NCBI RefSeq assembly: GCF_025370875.1
Contig: NZ_JAMXFD010000005.1
Location: 1-64,000 of the forward strand
Reading direction: 5' to 3'
Source: Laspinema palackyanum D2c
Lineage (GTDB): Bacteria > Cyanobacteriota > Cyanobacteriia > Cyanobacteriales > Laspinemataceae
DNA: 64,000 nucleotides
Notes under the pieces: generated by a model
The model's database searches: none
What the model was told of the DNA's origin: nothing
The model's input: only the letters and a program-made list of their open reading frames with translations
Made by a program: the position numbers and the translations under genes
In this document: in pieces, positions 18,987 through 26,603 of the stretch
Position numbering within the stretch: position 1 is the first letter of the stretch
Layout: the number at the start of each line of letters is the position of its first letter

Positions 18987-19039
18987 GCGGAAGCCACTCA
19001 AAATTGACCTGCAAGGGTAGAGAGTGGTTTCCGCTTTTT
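18987..19039 (+). terminator. Rho-independent terminator of acnB
   Basis: Arms GCGGAAGCCACTC and GAGTGGTTTCCGC (12 of 13 paired) with a 22-base loop, followed by TTTTT. Confidence 0.85.
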
Positions 19040-19092
19040 ATGTCATCATCCATCACACCCCCGCTGTCATTTCAGTTGGATTCCCTCAAATT

Positions 19093-19962
19093 ATGAAGAA
19101 CATATTTCATGTTAAAACAATCATTCTGATTTCGTTTGGTTGTCTATTTTTATCCTTATTGCCACCCATCAAACCTGTATCCAGCCGTTCCAATTCATGG
19201 GGGGAAACTCTAGTTTCTGAACAGATTGCCCAGAACCTTAACTTTGGGCAGCATTTCCAAGAGTTAGGGGTTGAAGGGTCAATTATCATTGCGGAATTAA
19301 ATGGCGATCGGCTCTGGCAACATAACCCCCAACGCAATCAAACCGCTTTCCCCACCGCCTCAACCTTTAAAATCCTCAACTCTCTGATTGCCCTAGAAAC
19401 CGGCGTTATTCCGAATGAACTGGCGGTGTTAACCTGGGATGGAATTCCCCGAACAATTCCCACCTGGAATCGAGACTTGAATCTGAAAGAAGCGTTTAAA
19501 ATCTCTGCCGTCTGGTTTTATCAAGTTTTAGCGCGCCGCATCGGATATGAGCGAATGCAGCAATGGATAACCCAAGTCGGTTATGGTAATCAAAACATTG
19601 GCACAGCCGAAGAAATAGACCAATTTTGGCTACAGGGAAACCTCCAAGTTACTCCCCAACAGCAAGTGCAATTTTTGCGCCGTCTCTACGAGAATGATTT
19701 ACCCTTTTCTGAGCAGACCCTTTCCCGGGTCAAAGAGATTATGATTTATGAACAAACTCCGAACTACACCATTCGAGGTAAAACAGGTTGGTTTGGATAT
19801 GGAAATGAATCGCTTCAAAATATTGGATGGTTTGTGGGGTATGTAGAAACCGAAAATAATGCTTATTTTTTTGCGACCAATATTGATGTTAATAAGCAAG
19901 AAGATGGGGCTGCTCGAATTGAGTTGACTCGGCGGTGTTTGCAAGATATGGGAGTGCTGTAG
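19093..19962 (+). CDS. Class D (OXA-type) beta-lactamase
   Basis: Serine beta-lactamase, 289 residues from the ATG at 19093. A hydrophobic N-terminal signal (about residues 7-22) points to export. All class D motifs are present: S90-T-F-K93 (nucleophile and carboxylatable Lys), S-A-V in KISAVWFYQ, Y-G-N in QVGYGNQ, and K-T-G in IRGKTGWFGYG. A longer frame from a GTG at 19024 is unlikely because it starts inside the acnB terminator hairpin. Chromosomal class D enzymes are common in cyanobacteria; the natural substrate is unknown. No mobile element lies next to it, so there is no sign of recent acquisition. Confidence 0.93.
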   Translation: MKNIFHVKTIILISFGCLFLSLLPPIKPVSSRSNSWGETLVSEQIAQNLNFGQHFQELGVEGSIIIAELNGDRLWQHNPQRNQTAFPTASTFKILNSLIALETGVIPNELAVLTWDGIPRTIPTWNRDLNLKEAFKISAVWFYQVLARRIGYERMQQWITQVGYGNQNIGTAEEIDQFWLQGNLQVTPQQQVQFLRRLYENDLPFSEQTLSRVKEIMIYEQTPNYTIRGKTGWFGYGNESLQNIGWFVGYVETENNAYFFATNIDVNKQEDGAARIELTRRCLQDMGVL

Positions 19963-19987
19963 CCAGTCTAAACTATTCAAAGCGTAA

Positions 19988-20049
19988 AAGGGAGGAGGGG
20001 AAGTATCTTGCTCCCGATGAGCAGTAGGGAGCAAGATGCTCCCCCTCCT
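19988..20049. repeat. Hairpin repeat with ATCTTGCTC core, divergent copy
   Basis: Left arm contains ATCTTGCTCCC, right arm GGGAGCAAGATGCT, with an 11-base loop and further pairing outside (AGGAGGGG with CCCCTCCT). The core is shared with the elements at 57336 and 60442. It lies just after the beta-lactamase gene. Confidence 0.65.
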
Positions 20050-20246
20050 AAAATTCTCGAATTCATTGACACTTGCTATAGAGGCGTTAGAAAGTTAGCC
20101 CGGTAATCCGGACTGCGTAGCGGCTCAATCATCACCTTTTGGCAGAGGGAGATTTATATCTAAAAGCAGAGGTAAAGGGAGTGAAGAAGGAGATAAGGTA
20201 AGAGTGTGAAAAATTTACCCTCTTACTTTAAAAGGAAAATATAACA

Positions 20247-20606
20247 ATGCAACTCGTAGATATTCTGATTGCCTGGTTAGTCACGTTTAGTAGCTTGCTG
20301 TTGATTTCGCAATTGCCCTTGGGGATTCAGATTGATAGTCCCCCAAAAGCGCTGATGGCTGCGGCGGCGTTGGGGGGATTAAATGTGCTAATTTTACCCC
20401 TGCTCAAAGCCCTGTTTTTCATCCCAAATGTGCTGACTTTGGGCTTATTGTCTGGTTTGTTCGCTTTTGTGATGAACGTGATAGTCTTTGCGATCGCGGC
20501 CCGGGTGGTTCCCGGTTTTCGGTTGGAGAAGGGCATCACAACCGCTATTTTTGGGGCGTTGGCTTTAGCGTTAGTCAGTAGCTCGATTGAAACGATTTTA
20601 CTCTAA
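20247..20606 (+). CDS. Phage holin family (YvlD/DUF360-like) membrane protein
   Basis: 119 residues, four hydrophobic segments (about 5-25, 32-52, 58-80, 92-117). The pattern NVLILPLLKALFFIPNVLTLG and the ending VVPGFRLEKG belong to the Phage_holin_4_2 family. Despite the name, this family is a widespread chromosomal membrane protein and not evidence of a prophage. Function is unknown. Ribosome-binding site AAAGGAAAATATAAC precedes the ATG. It is convergent with the csoR-type gene, only 24 bases apart. Confidence 0.85.
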   Translation: MQLVDILIAWLVTFSSLLLISQLPLGIQIDSPPKALMAAAALGGLNVLILPLLKALFFIPNVLTLGLLSGLFAFVMNVIVFAIAARVVPGFRLEKGITTAIFGALALALVSSSIETILL

Positions 20607-20630
20607 AGCGACAGTAACCCTCAGTGGTGG

Positions 20631-21023
20631 CTAGGGCAGAAAGCGATCAAGGGCAGCCTTGAGTTCTTCGATTTCGTCTTCAATATGGCCCTCTTTGGCT
20701 GCCCGGGCGAGGCATTCGGTGAGGTGTTCGTCCAGGACGATTCGGGCAACGCGATCGAGTGCACCGCGAACGGCAGCCACTTGTAAGAGGACTTCGGGAC
20801 AAGGACGGCTTTCTTGAACCATTGTTTTGATGCCCCGGATATGGCCTTCAATGCGAGAGAGGCGATTGACGAGGCGACGCAGGGATTCTTCGCTGTGAAC
20901 ATGAACATGGGCGTGCCTGTCTGAGTCATGATCATGATGGGGGTGGGTGTGAAATCCATCGGAATCATGAGCGTGAGCCGAGTCCGGCCCGGGATGAGCA
21001 GTGGAGGGGTCAGATAGAACCAT
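20631..21023 (-). CDS. CsoR/RcnR-family metal-responsive repressor, InrS-like
   Basis: 130 residues. A His-rich N-terminal tail (10 or more His in residues 10-43, e.g. HDSDGFHTHPHHDHDSDRH) precedes the three-helix core RLVNRLSRIEGHIRG. Metal ligands of the family are C75 (SRPCPEVLL), H100 and C104 (LDEHLTEC). The core closely matches cyanobacterial InrS, the Ni(II) sensor that controls Ni export. In such proteins metal binding releases DNA and turns on an efflux gene. No efflux gene is visible nearby, so the target is probably elsewhere or the gene itself. The tail may buffer or pre-bind metal. Confidence 0.85.
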   Translation of the reverse strand: MVLSDPSTAHPGPDSAHAHDSDGFHTHPHHDHDSDRHAHVHVHSEESLRRLVNRLSRIEGHIRGIKTMVQESRPCPEVLLQVAAVRGALDRVARIVLDEHLTECLARAAKEGHIEDEIEELKAALDRFLP

Positions 21024-21617
21024 GAGGGATTGGGGAAAGGCGGCAGTAACACTCAGTATTTTATCCTAGTTCGGGTGCGATCGCCACTTTTCCAACTGTC
21101 CACTGTTTCAACGGGGGTGGAAGGGTTGAACTCGTTGCACTGGGAAAATGAAACAACCAATTTAAAGACTGCCACAAGCTTTCGCCTATAGCTTCCACGA
21201 TGGCTCATAGTTGATTCATCGAACTAAACAACGCATCTATCATGGAAATTATTACCTACTTCTTTCAAAAATCTACTGATTCAAATTCCGTTGCTTCGGA
21301 AACTTCACCCCCGCCTCCGCCTACGGTAGAAAGTGACCTAGTGCTTTTGATGCGGGTTGCCTAAACCCCTTGGACCTGTGACGGCGATCGCCGATAATCG
21401 CCTAAAGTATCACCCAGTTCTACCCGATCTCATCACCGACTACTTTTAAAAAAAATGGGACAATATAACTGTTGAGCTGAAATCCTATCCTGTTTCCCAT
21501 TTTCAGGTCGTTATAAATTCTCTGTTAATAAATGGTTTCGGGTGATGTAAACTAGAACTAGGATGGTTAGAACTCGACAACTCTGCCCACCCCTATCCAC
21601 AAAAAGAGGATCAAGTC
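21024..21617. other. Intergenic region with one possible 40-residue frame
   Basis: About 590 bases. It contains a possible small gene at 21241-21363 (MEIITYFFQKSTDSN..., then a PPPPP run, no clear ribosome-binding site), which I rate below 0.3 and do not call. Otherwise no features are visible. Confidence 0.4.
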
Positions 21618-21773
21618 ATGGAAAATGACACTCAAACGACGACGACATCTCGACCCCTGTCGAACGCCATCAAAGAATTAGCCGAACAGTTCCTGCGAGC
21701 CGTGAGCTATTCCAGCCACATCCGGGCCAGTTTCCGGAAGCATCGCCTCCACGAAGCAAGCTGGACGCTCTAA
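21618..21773 (+). CDS. Small 51-residue protein of unknown function
   Basis: ATG at 21618 with AGAGGA seven bases upstream, TAA at 21771. Composition is protein-like: a Thr-rich start (MENDTQTTTTSRPLSNAIKE), then an amphipathic helix (ELAEQFLRAVSYSSHIRASF) and a basic end (RKHRLHEASWTL). A clear terminator follows at 21852, which supports a transcribed unit. I do not recognise the family. Confidence 0.6.
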   Translation: MENDTQTTTTSRPLSNAIKELAEQFLRAVSYSSHIRASFRKHRLHEASWTL

Positions 21774-21851
21774 ACTTTAAACTCTGTTACCCTGGCAGTC
21801 CCAGGGCGTGAATTCTTTGGATTTACTGATATTTCACCGTTTCAAGCTCGA

Positions 21852-21877
21852 AAAAGCCCCCATTGATGGGGGCTTTT
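21852..21877 (+). terminator. Rho-independent terminator of the 51-residue gene
   Basis: AAAAGCCCCCAT and ATGGGGGCTTTT arms sharing a tight loop, then TTTTGTTT. Confidence 0.85.
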
Positions 21878-22107
21878 GTTTGGAGTTCTACCGCAAACCT
21901 CTCAACTTCGGCGCGTTAGCTGATGGATGCCTGACCCCCTCTGGCATGGCTTCTGGGAAGGCGGTACAGTATTTTCCTCGTGACGTGGCGATCGCGCAAA
22001 TCGGTAGGGGTAATTCTGGAATTACCCCTACCATCTACAAAGGGTGATGGGTTAGTCTTGTTTTGATGTATCGCAGGCTCCTACTGTTGTGAGCCAGATC
22101 AGGTGAG
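21878..22107. other. Non-coding stretch
   Basis: Contains HIP1-like sites and a short inverted pair (GGTAGGGGTAATTC and GAATTACCCCTACC, about 22001-22031), which may be a hairpin. No gene seen. Confidence 0.4.
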
Positions 22108-22263
22108 TTACGGGTCGAGTAAACCGGCGGATTTCCACGCTAAGTACACCACTAAAGCCCGACCCAGGTCCTGGGTCGCTTTTTCTAATTCAGTCTGGGG
22201 AGGCGGAGTTGGGGGGGTATTGAGAGATTGAGGTTGTGCGTTCATAATCGTGGTTTTGTCCAT
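22108..22263 (-). CDS. Small 51-residue protein, Pro-rich N-terminus
   Basis: Start ATG at 22263 (MDKTTIMNAQPQSLNTPP) or at 22245; stop TAA at 22108. A flexible Pro-rich head (TPPTPPPQ) is followed by a helix with alternating charge (TELEKATQDLGRALVVYLAW) and the end KSAGLLDP. Composition looks like a real, conserved small protein, but the ribosome-binding site is poor. Divergent from the L,D-transpeptidase gene. Confidence 0.5.
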   Translation of the reverse strand: MDKTTIMNAQPQSLNTPPTPPPQTELEKATQDLGRALVVYLAWKSAGLLDP

Positions 22264-22502
22264 CGGGTTTCTAGTCTGATTATCCGGACTATTTTTGAGT
22301 TTTTGGGAGAGATTCAGACAGTTTTTGAGCTGTCCCGGGAGAAATTGAACCCGGTGAGTAAGGGTCTGCTTCCAGTTGGGGGATTTGTTTGGCGATCGCT
22401 ACAAAAAAAACATCCACTCCCAATAGTGGAACAGTGCTATCCGTAGGCGGAACAGCCGCTTGAGTAAACTGCAATTACTACTCGAAGTAATTAGGGATTG
22501 CT

Positions 22503-23051
22503 ATGTTCCTCCGTCACATTTCTATCTTAGGTGCTTTGATACTCGCTTTAGGTAATGCCCCTGCTGATGCTACTTTTAATGAGTTCGCAAGTTCCCCTAG
22601 AGTTCCTCAACCGCAGAGGATAGATCCACAGGAAATTGCCTATCGGACTCCAACAGCAACTCAGACTCATCTCATCTTATCTTTGAGCGATCGCCGGGTG
22701 TATGTTTATCACAATCGGGTCTTGCAGTCCTCTTATCCCGTTGCCATCGGTAAACGCGGTACGGAAACGCCTCTGGGGACATTTCAAGTCTTTCAAATGG
22801 TCAAAGATCCAGCCTGGGAAAGTCCATTTACTGGGCAAATTATTCCCGCAGGAGTGCCTCAAAATCCATTAGGACCGAGATGGATTGCATTTTGGACCGA
22901 TGGCAATAATGCGATCGGCTTTCATGGAACCGACTCTCCCGAGTCGATTGGACAGGCAGAATCCTGGGGATGCGCCCGAATGTTTAATGACGATGCGATC
23001 GCCTTGTATGATCAAGTGCAAATTGGCACAACAGTCACGGTGATTCCTTGA
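22503..23051 (+). CDS. L,D-transpeptidase (YkuD/ErfK family)
   Basis: 182 residues. Cross-links peptidoglycan 3-3 or attaches proteins to it, in the periplasm. A signal peptide (ISILGALILALGNAPADA, about 5-22) precedes one YkuD domain. It begins with THLILSLSDRRVYVYHN and carries the catalytic motif FHGTDSPESIGQAESWGCAR, with the His and the nucleophilic Cys of S-W-G-C-x-R. ATG start with a weak AGGG upstream. A strong terminator follows at 23091. Single-gene unit. Confidence 0.92.
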   Translation: MFLRHISILGALILALGNAPADATFNEFASSPRVPQPQRIDPQEIAYRTPTATQTHLILSLSDRRVYVYHNRVLQSSYPVAIGKRGTETPLGTFQVFQMVKDPAWESPFTGQIIPAGVPQNPLGPRWIAFWTDGNNAIGFHGTDSPESIGQAESWGCARMFNDDAIALYDQVQIGTTVTVIP

Positions 23052-23090
23052 TTGTCAGAACGTCTTGTCAGAATCTCGCCGAATCAGAAA

Positions 23091-23135
23091 AAATAGCCTC
23101 TGCCTCCCCTGCTTCACCGGAGGTAGAGGCTATTT
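23091..23135. terminator. Strong terminator after the L,D-transpeptidase gene
   Basis: AAATAGCCTCTGCCTCC and GGAGGTAGAGGCTATTT: nearly perfect 17-base arms, 11-base loop, A/T-rich flanks on both sides. Confidence 0.85.
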
Positions 23136-23317
23136 TGGCAAGACTCTCCCGCACAAAATAGGGCCGGAGAGCCCACAAGATCGCCTTATTGCTGCGCTGC
23201 AAAATCCTTCTGAGGGTTGATCGCGATCGCCACTTCCGTTGCCAATATAGAACCAGGAAAGGAGCGATCGCTTGTTGCTCCCCGTCAAAGCAAGCCCTGG
23301 TCACCATTGGCAAATTT

Positions 23318-25747
23318 ATGACACTGTTCAAACAACTTTATCTCAAATTCCGATATTATATCATTGGTCTGTTTTACTTTAAATATACCATTCCTGCTCT
23401 CCTCTACTCCTGGGAACGCGATCGCGTCGAACGAGCAGAACCCAAACTCGTTACTGCCGAACCCTTTGATAGTCCTGGAAAATTGCTGAATGTCGAATCC
23501 ACTCCCAGAGGTGCAACCTTCTATTTTGAACAAGCTGAACTGCACATTTCCTTTTTAACCCGGGATTTAGTGCGAGTGGATTGGAAACCGGGACTCGAAC
23601 CGATTCCTTATGCGATCGCCCGTCAGGATTGGCCCGAGGTAGAGACCACTTTGGCGGAAACCGAGGACGGTTGGACTCTGGACAGTGGGGAGTTACAGAT
23701 GGCACTCGCCTGGGATGGAGCGCTACAATGGCGCGATCGCACAGGCACTCTCTTCCGCCAAGAACAACCCCCGCAACGCAAACCAGAAGGGTGGATTCAT
23801 CGCGCCCCCTTGGAACAGGAAGAACGGATTTATGGACTGGGAGAACGCGCTTCCTCCCTGAATTTGCGCCAAGCTGAAGATAAAGAGGGCAATCCCAAAA
23901 CCTTTCGGATCTGGAACTTCGATGCTGCCGGAAAATATACCCCGGGTTCTGACCCGATGTATATTTCCATTCCCATTTATATGGGTTTGCACCACAACGG
24001 CAGTTACCTGATTTTTTACGAAAACTCTTATGAGGGGCACTTTACCTTTGCCGATACAGCCACAGCAGATTTTGAGGGCGGTCCTCTGCGGTATTACTTG
24101 ACCTCCGGTCCACCGCAGCAGTTGTTAGAACGTTATACCGAACTCACCGGAGTCTCCCCCTTACCGCCCCGTTGGGCCCTGGGATATCATCAATCCCGTT
24201 GGGGATATCGCACGGAAAAAGTTATACAAGAGGTCGTGGATGAATTTCAAGCGCGGGATCTGCCCTTGAGCGCCATTCACCTGGATATTGATTGCCAAGT
24301 GGGGTTCCGCGCCTTCACCATTGACCCCAAACGCTTTCCCAATCTCCCTAAATTTACCGAAGACTTGCTGGACAAGGGGATAAGATTTATTGCCATTCTT
24401 AACCCCGGAATTAAGTATAGCCGGGAGAGTAACCTGTTTTTGGAAGGTCAGATCCTCGGTCTGTTTTGTACCCGGTCCGATGGGACGTTAGTTTCGGCCC
24501 CGGTTTGGCCCGGTTGGTCTGTGTTTCCAGATTTTACCAACTCCAAAGTGCGCCACTGGTGGAGTCGCCAGTATCGCTATTTACTGGATGCGGGAGTTAC
24601 GGGATTTTGGCATGATATGAATGAACCGGCCTGTTTTGTGGCCTGGGGCGATGGCACTTTACCCCCGCGATCGACCAAGCATTTTATGGAAGGTCGGGGC
24701 GGAGACCATCGGGAAGCTCACAATCTGTATGGACTGCTACAAGCTAAAGCCGGATATGAGAGTTTGTGCAATCATCACCCCGATCGCCGTCCCTTTATTG
24801 TGTCCCGGTCCGGTTGGGCGGGATTACAACGGTATGCCTGGACTTGGACGGGGGATATCGAATCCAGTTGGGGCGCACTCCATCAAACCATTGCCACGGT
24901 ACTCGGGATGGGATTGTCTGGAATTCCCTACAGTGGTCCGGATATTGGCGGATTCCAGGGAAATCCCTCCCCAGAATTATACCTTCGATGGTTCCAAATG
25001 GCAACCTTTTTACCCTTTTATCGCACCCATTCCTCCAATAATGTGGAAGCGCGTCCGCCTTGGGTCTATGGAGAACCAACCTTTAGTATCGTCAAAGCGT
25101 TTTTAGAGTTGCGCTATCGGTTGATGCCTTATCTTTATACTTTAGCCCAAGAAACGAGTCAAAAGGGTTATCCTTTAGTGCGTCCGCTGTTTTGGGCGGA
25201 CCCCCAGGACTCGCACCTCTGGGATATTGAGGATGGCTTTTTACTCGGGGATGCGCTGCTGGTTTACGCAGTAGCTGAAAAGGGAATGCGATCGCGCTCA
25301 GTGCGATTACCCCAGGGAACTTGGTATGATTTCTGGCAGGAACGACAGTTCCCAGGCGGGCAGTCGGTAACCGTGGAGACTCCCCTAGAACAGATTCCGG
25401 TGTTTGTCAAAGCCGGGAGCATTCTGCCAATGGAGGAAGGAAATTGTCTGACAATCCACCTCTATCCCCCAGTGGAAGGGTCTGGATCAGGCTGGATCTA
25501 CAGCGATGCGGGAGATGGCTATGACTCAGGGCGAAGCGATCGCTTTTATATGGTCCGAGATGAAAACGGATTAGAGGTGAGATGGGAGGAAGAAGGCAGC
25601 TATCCATTCCCCTATACTCAGGTGCAAGTTCATTTGCACGGCTTCCAGCCCCAGCAAGCCTGGATGGACGATCGCGAGGTCGGGATTGAGGGGAGGCTGA
25701 TTCCGGGGGAACGATTTAGCCGGTTGTATGTGCGAGGGGCAGATTAA
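23318..25747 (+). CDS. Glycoside hydrolase family 31, alpha-glucosidase-like
   Basis: 809 residues from the ATG at 23318. Hydrolyses or transfers alpha-linked glucosyl (or xylosyl) residues with retention. Order: N-terminal beta-sandwich, then the (beta/alpha)8 barrel with nucleophile D433 (GFWHDMNEPACF) and acid/base D513 (WTWTGDIESSWGAL), then the C-terminal beta domains. RYAWTWTGD and FRTHSSNN-type (YRTHSSNNVEARPPW) motifs are typical. No signal peptide, so probably cytosolic and tied to glycogen/maltose metabolism (inference). A longer frame from 23189 adds 43 residues without family similarity. Confidence 0.93.
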   Translation: MTLFKQLYLKFRYYIIGLFYFKYTIPALLYSWERDRVERAEPKLVTAEPFDSPGKLLNVESTPRGATFYFEQAELHISFLTRDLVRVDWKPGLEPIPYAIARQDWPEVETTLAETEDGWTLDSGELQMALAWDGALQWRDRTGTLFRQEQPPQRKPEGWIHRAPLEQEERIYGLGERASSLNLRQAEDKEGNPKTFRIWNFDAAGKYTPGSDPMYISIPIYMGLHHNGSYLIFYENSYEGHFTFADTATADFEGGPLRYYLTSGPPQQLLERYTELTGVSPLPPRWALGYHQSRWGYRTEKVIQEVVDEFQARDLPLSAIHLDIDCQVGFRAFTIDPKRFPNLPKFTEDLLDKGIRFIAILNPGIKYSRESNLFLEGQILGLFCTRSDGTLVSAPVWPGWSVFPDFTNSKVRHWWSRQYRYLLDAGVTGFWHDMNEPACFVAWGDGTLPPRSTKHFMEGRGGDHREAHNLYGLLQAKAGYESLCNHHPDRRPFIVSRSGWAGLQRYAWTWTGDIESSWGALHQTIATVLGMGLSGIPYSGPDIGGFQGNPSPELYLRWFQMATFLPFYRTHSSNNVEARPPWVYGEPTFSIVKAFLELRYRLMPYLYTLAQETSQKGYPLVRPLFWADPQDSHLWDIEDGFLLGDALLVYAVAEKGMRSRSVRLPQGTWYDFWQERQFPGGQSVTVETPLEQIPVFVKAGSILPMEEGNCLTIHLYPPVEGSGSGWIYSDAGDGYDSGRSDRFYMVRDENGLEVRWEEEGSYPFPYTQVQVHLHGFQPQQAWMDDREVGIEGRLIPGERFSRLYVRGAD

Positions 25748-25861
25748 GTCGAGTTAGTTAGCAGGAGAGTGGCGATCGCCTAGGGGAAGCAACTGGGCGA
25801 TCCGTTTCTTGTGGAAGCGAACCCCACTCTTAATACAGATTTCCGACCTCGTTTAAGGAGT

Positions 25862-26248
25862 CTATGGAGTGAAACAACCCATCAAGTATCCACAAGACCC
25901 ACTTTTAAAATCAATCAGATAATCACTCAGGGTTGGGAGTAAGCGATGATGTTGGTCCAATGAAATTGACCCAATAGAACCGATGATTTTACGACGCGGG
26001 ACTAGGGCGAGAAAACCTAACCGGATTAAAGAGTTAGTTCTTAATCCAGTCCCAGAAAAGTCTGGGTCTGAAGGAGAAATAATCTCATCAAAATTGGGAA
26101 CTTCCTGCTGGATCTGGGTACTCACTCCACAGACCAAAAAATCTCTATATGGAGGTAACTCCCTCAGAAGGATAACTGGACGATTCTTGATGATTCCATC
26201 GGATTGGGGAATGGGAGTGAGAACAATATCAGATTCCTGCATAGTCAC
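25862..26248 (-). CDS. PemK/MazF-family toxin
   Basis: 128 residues. The SH3-like barrel start IVLTPIPQSDGIIKNRPVIL and LLRELPPYRDFLVCGVSTQI match the PemK/MazF family of sequence-specific mRNA interferases. A second conserved block is TGLRTNSLIRLGFLALVPR, followed by IIGSIGSISLDQHHRLLPTL. The start overlaps the upstream antitoxin stop by four bases, so the two are translationally coupled. The catalytic Arg and Ser/Thr are plausible in RPVILL and LRTNS but not certain. Role: growth control or phage/plasmid response. Confidence 0.8.
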   Translation of the reverse strand: MTMQESDIVLTPIPQSDGIIKNRPVILLRELPPYRDFLVCGVSTQIQQEVPNFDEIISPSDPDFSGTGLRTNSLIRLGFLALVPRRKIIGSIGSISLDQHHRLLPTLSDYLIDFKSGSCGYLMGCFTP

Positions 26249-26463
26249 CGATTGGCTATTTTAATGGCATCTAACGGGTAGTCATCTTCCTCACTGTAAG
26301 CATGATTCAGGTGATGACTGGATAGAGAAAACCAGGCTTCTTGTTCTGATATTGGTTTGGGGACCAGGGTAACAATCAGTTGGGTATTGGGTTCAAGGGG
26401 GTAGGGTTCATCGAGTTGAATCGACTGTCCATCAAAATGTGCAGATAAAGAAACAATTTTCAT
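26245..26463 (-). CDS. Antitoxin of the PemK/MazF-type pair
   Basis: 72 residues, acidic, ahead of the toxin gene in the operon. The N-terminal part (MKIVSLSAHFDGQSIQLDEP then YPLEPNTQLIVTLVP) is a small swapped-hairpin/AbrB-like DNA-binding type that cyanobacterial pairs of this kind share. The C-terminal part (YSEEDDYPLDAIKIANR) is the likely toxin-binding tail. It should neutralise the toxin and autoregulate the operon. Confidence 0.78.
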   Translation of the reverse strand: MKIVSLSAHFDGQSIQLDEPYPLEPNTQLIVTLVPKPISEQEAWFSLSSHHLNHAYSEEDDYPLDAIKIANR

Positions 26464-26603
26464 GAGATTTCCAGTTCAAGAGGAACACTTTCACTGTATT
26501 CTATCCTAAAATTGCTCGCCTTGCTCTATCTTGTACTCTAAGCAGACCCTGGGGAAAGCGCGCATCTTGCTGGCTATTTCTAAGATAAAATGCTTTAGAC
26601 CCG

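Noticed and set aside
20247-20606. Reading the holin-family gene as evidence of a prophage
   Set aside because: No other phage gene is near, and this family is a common chromosomal membrane protein.
21241-21363. 40-residue frame with a PPPPP run
   Set aside because: No ribosome-binding site and no terminator; left as a possibility only.
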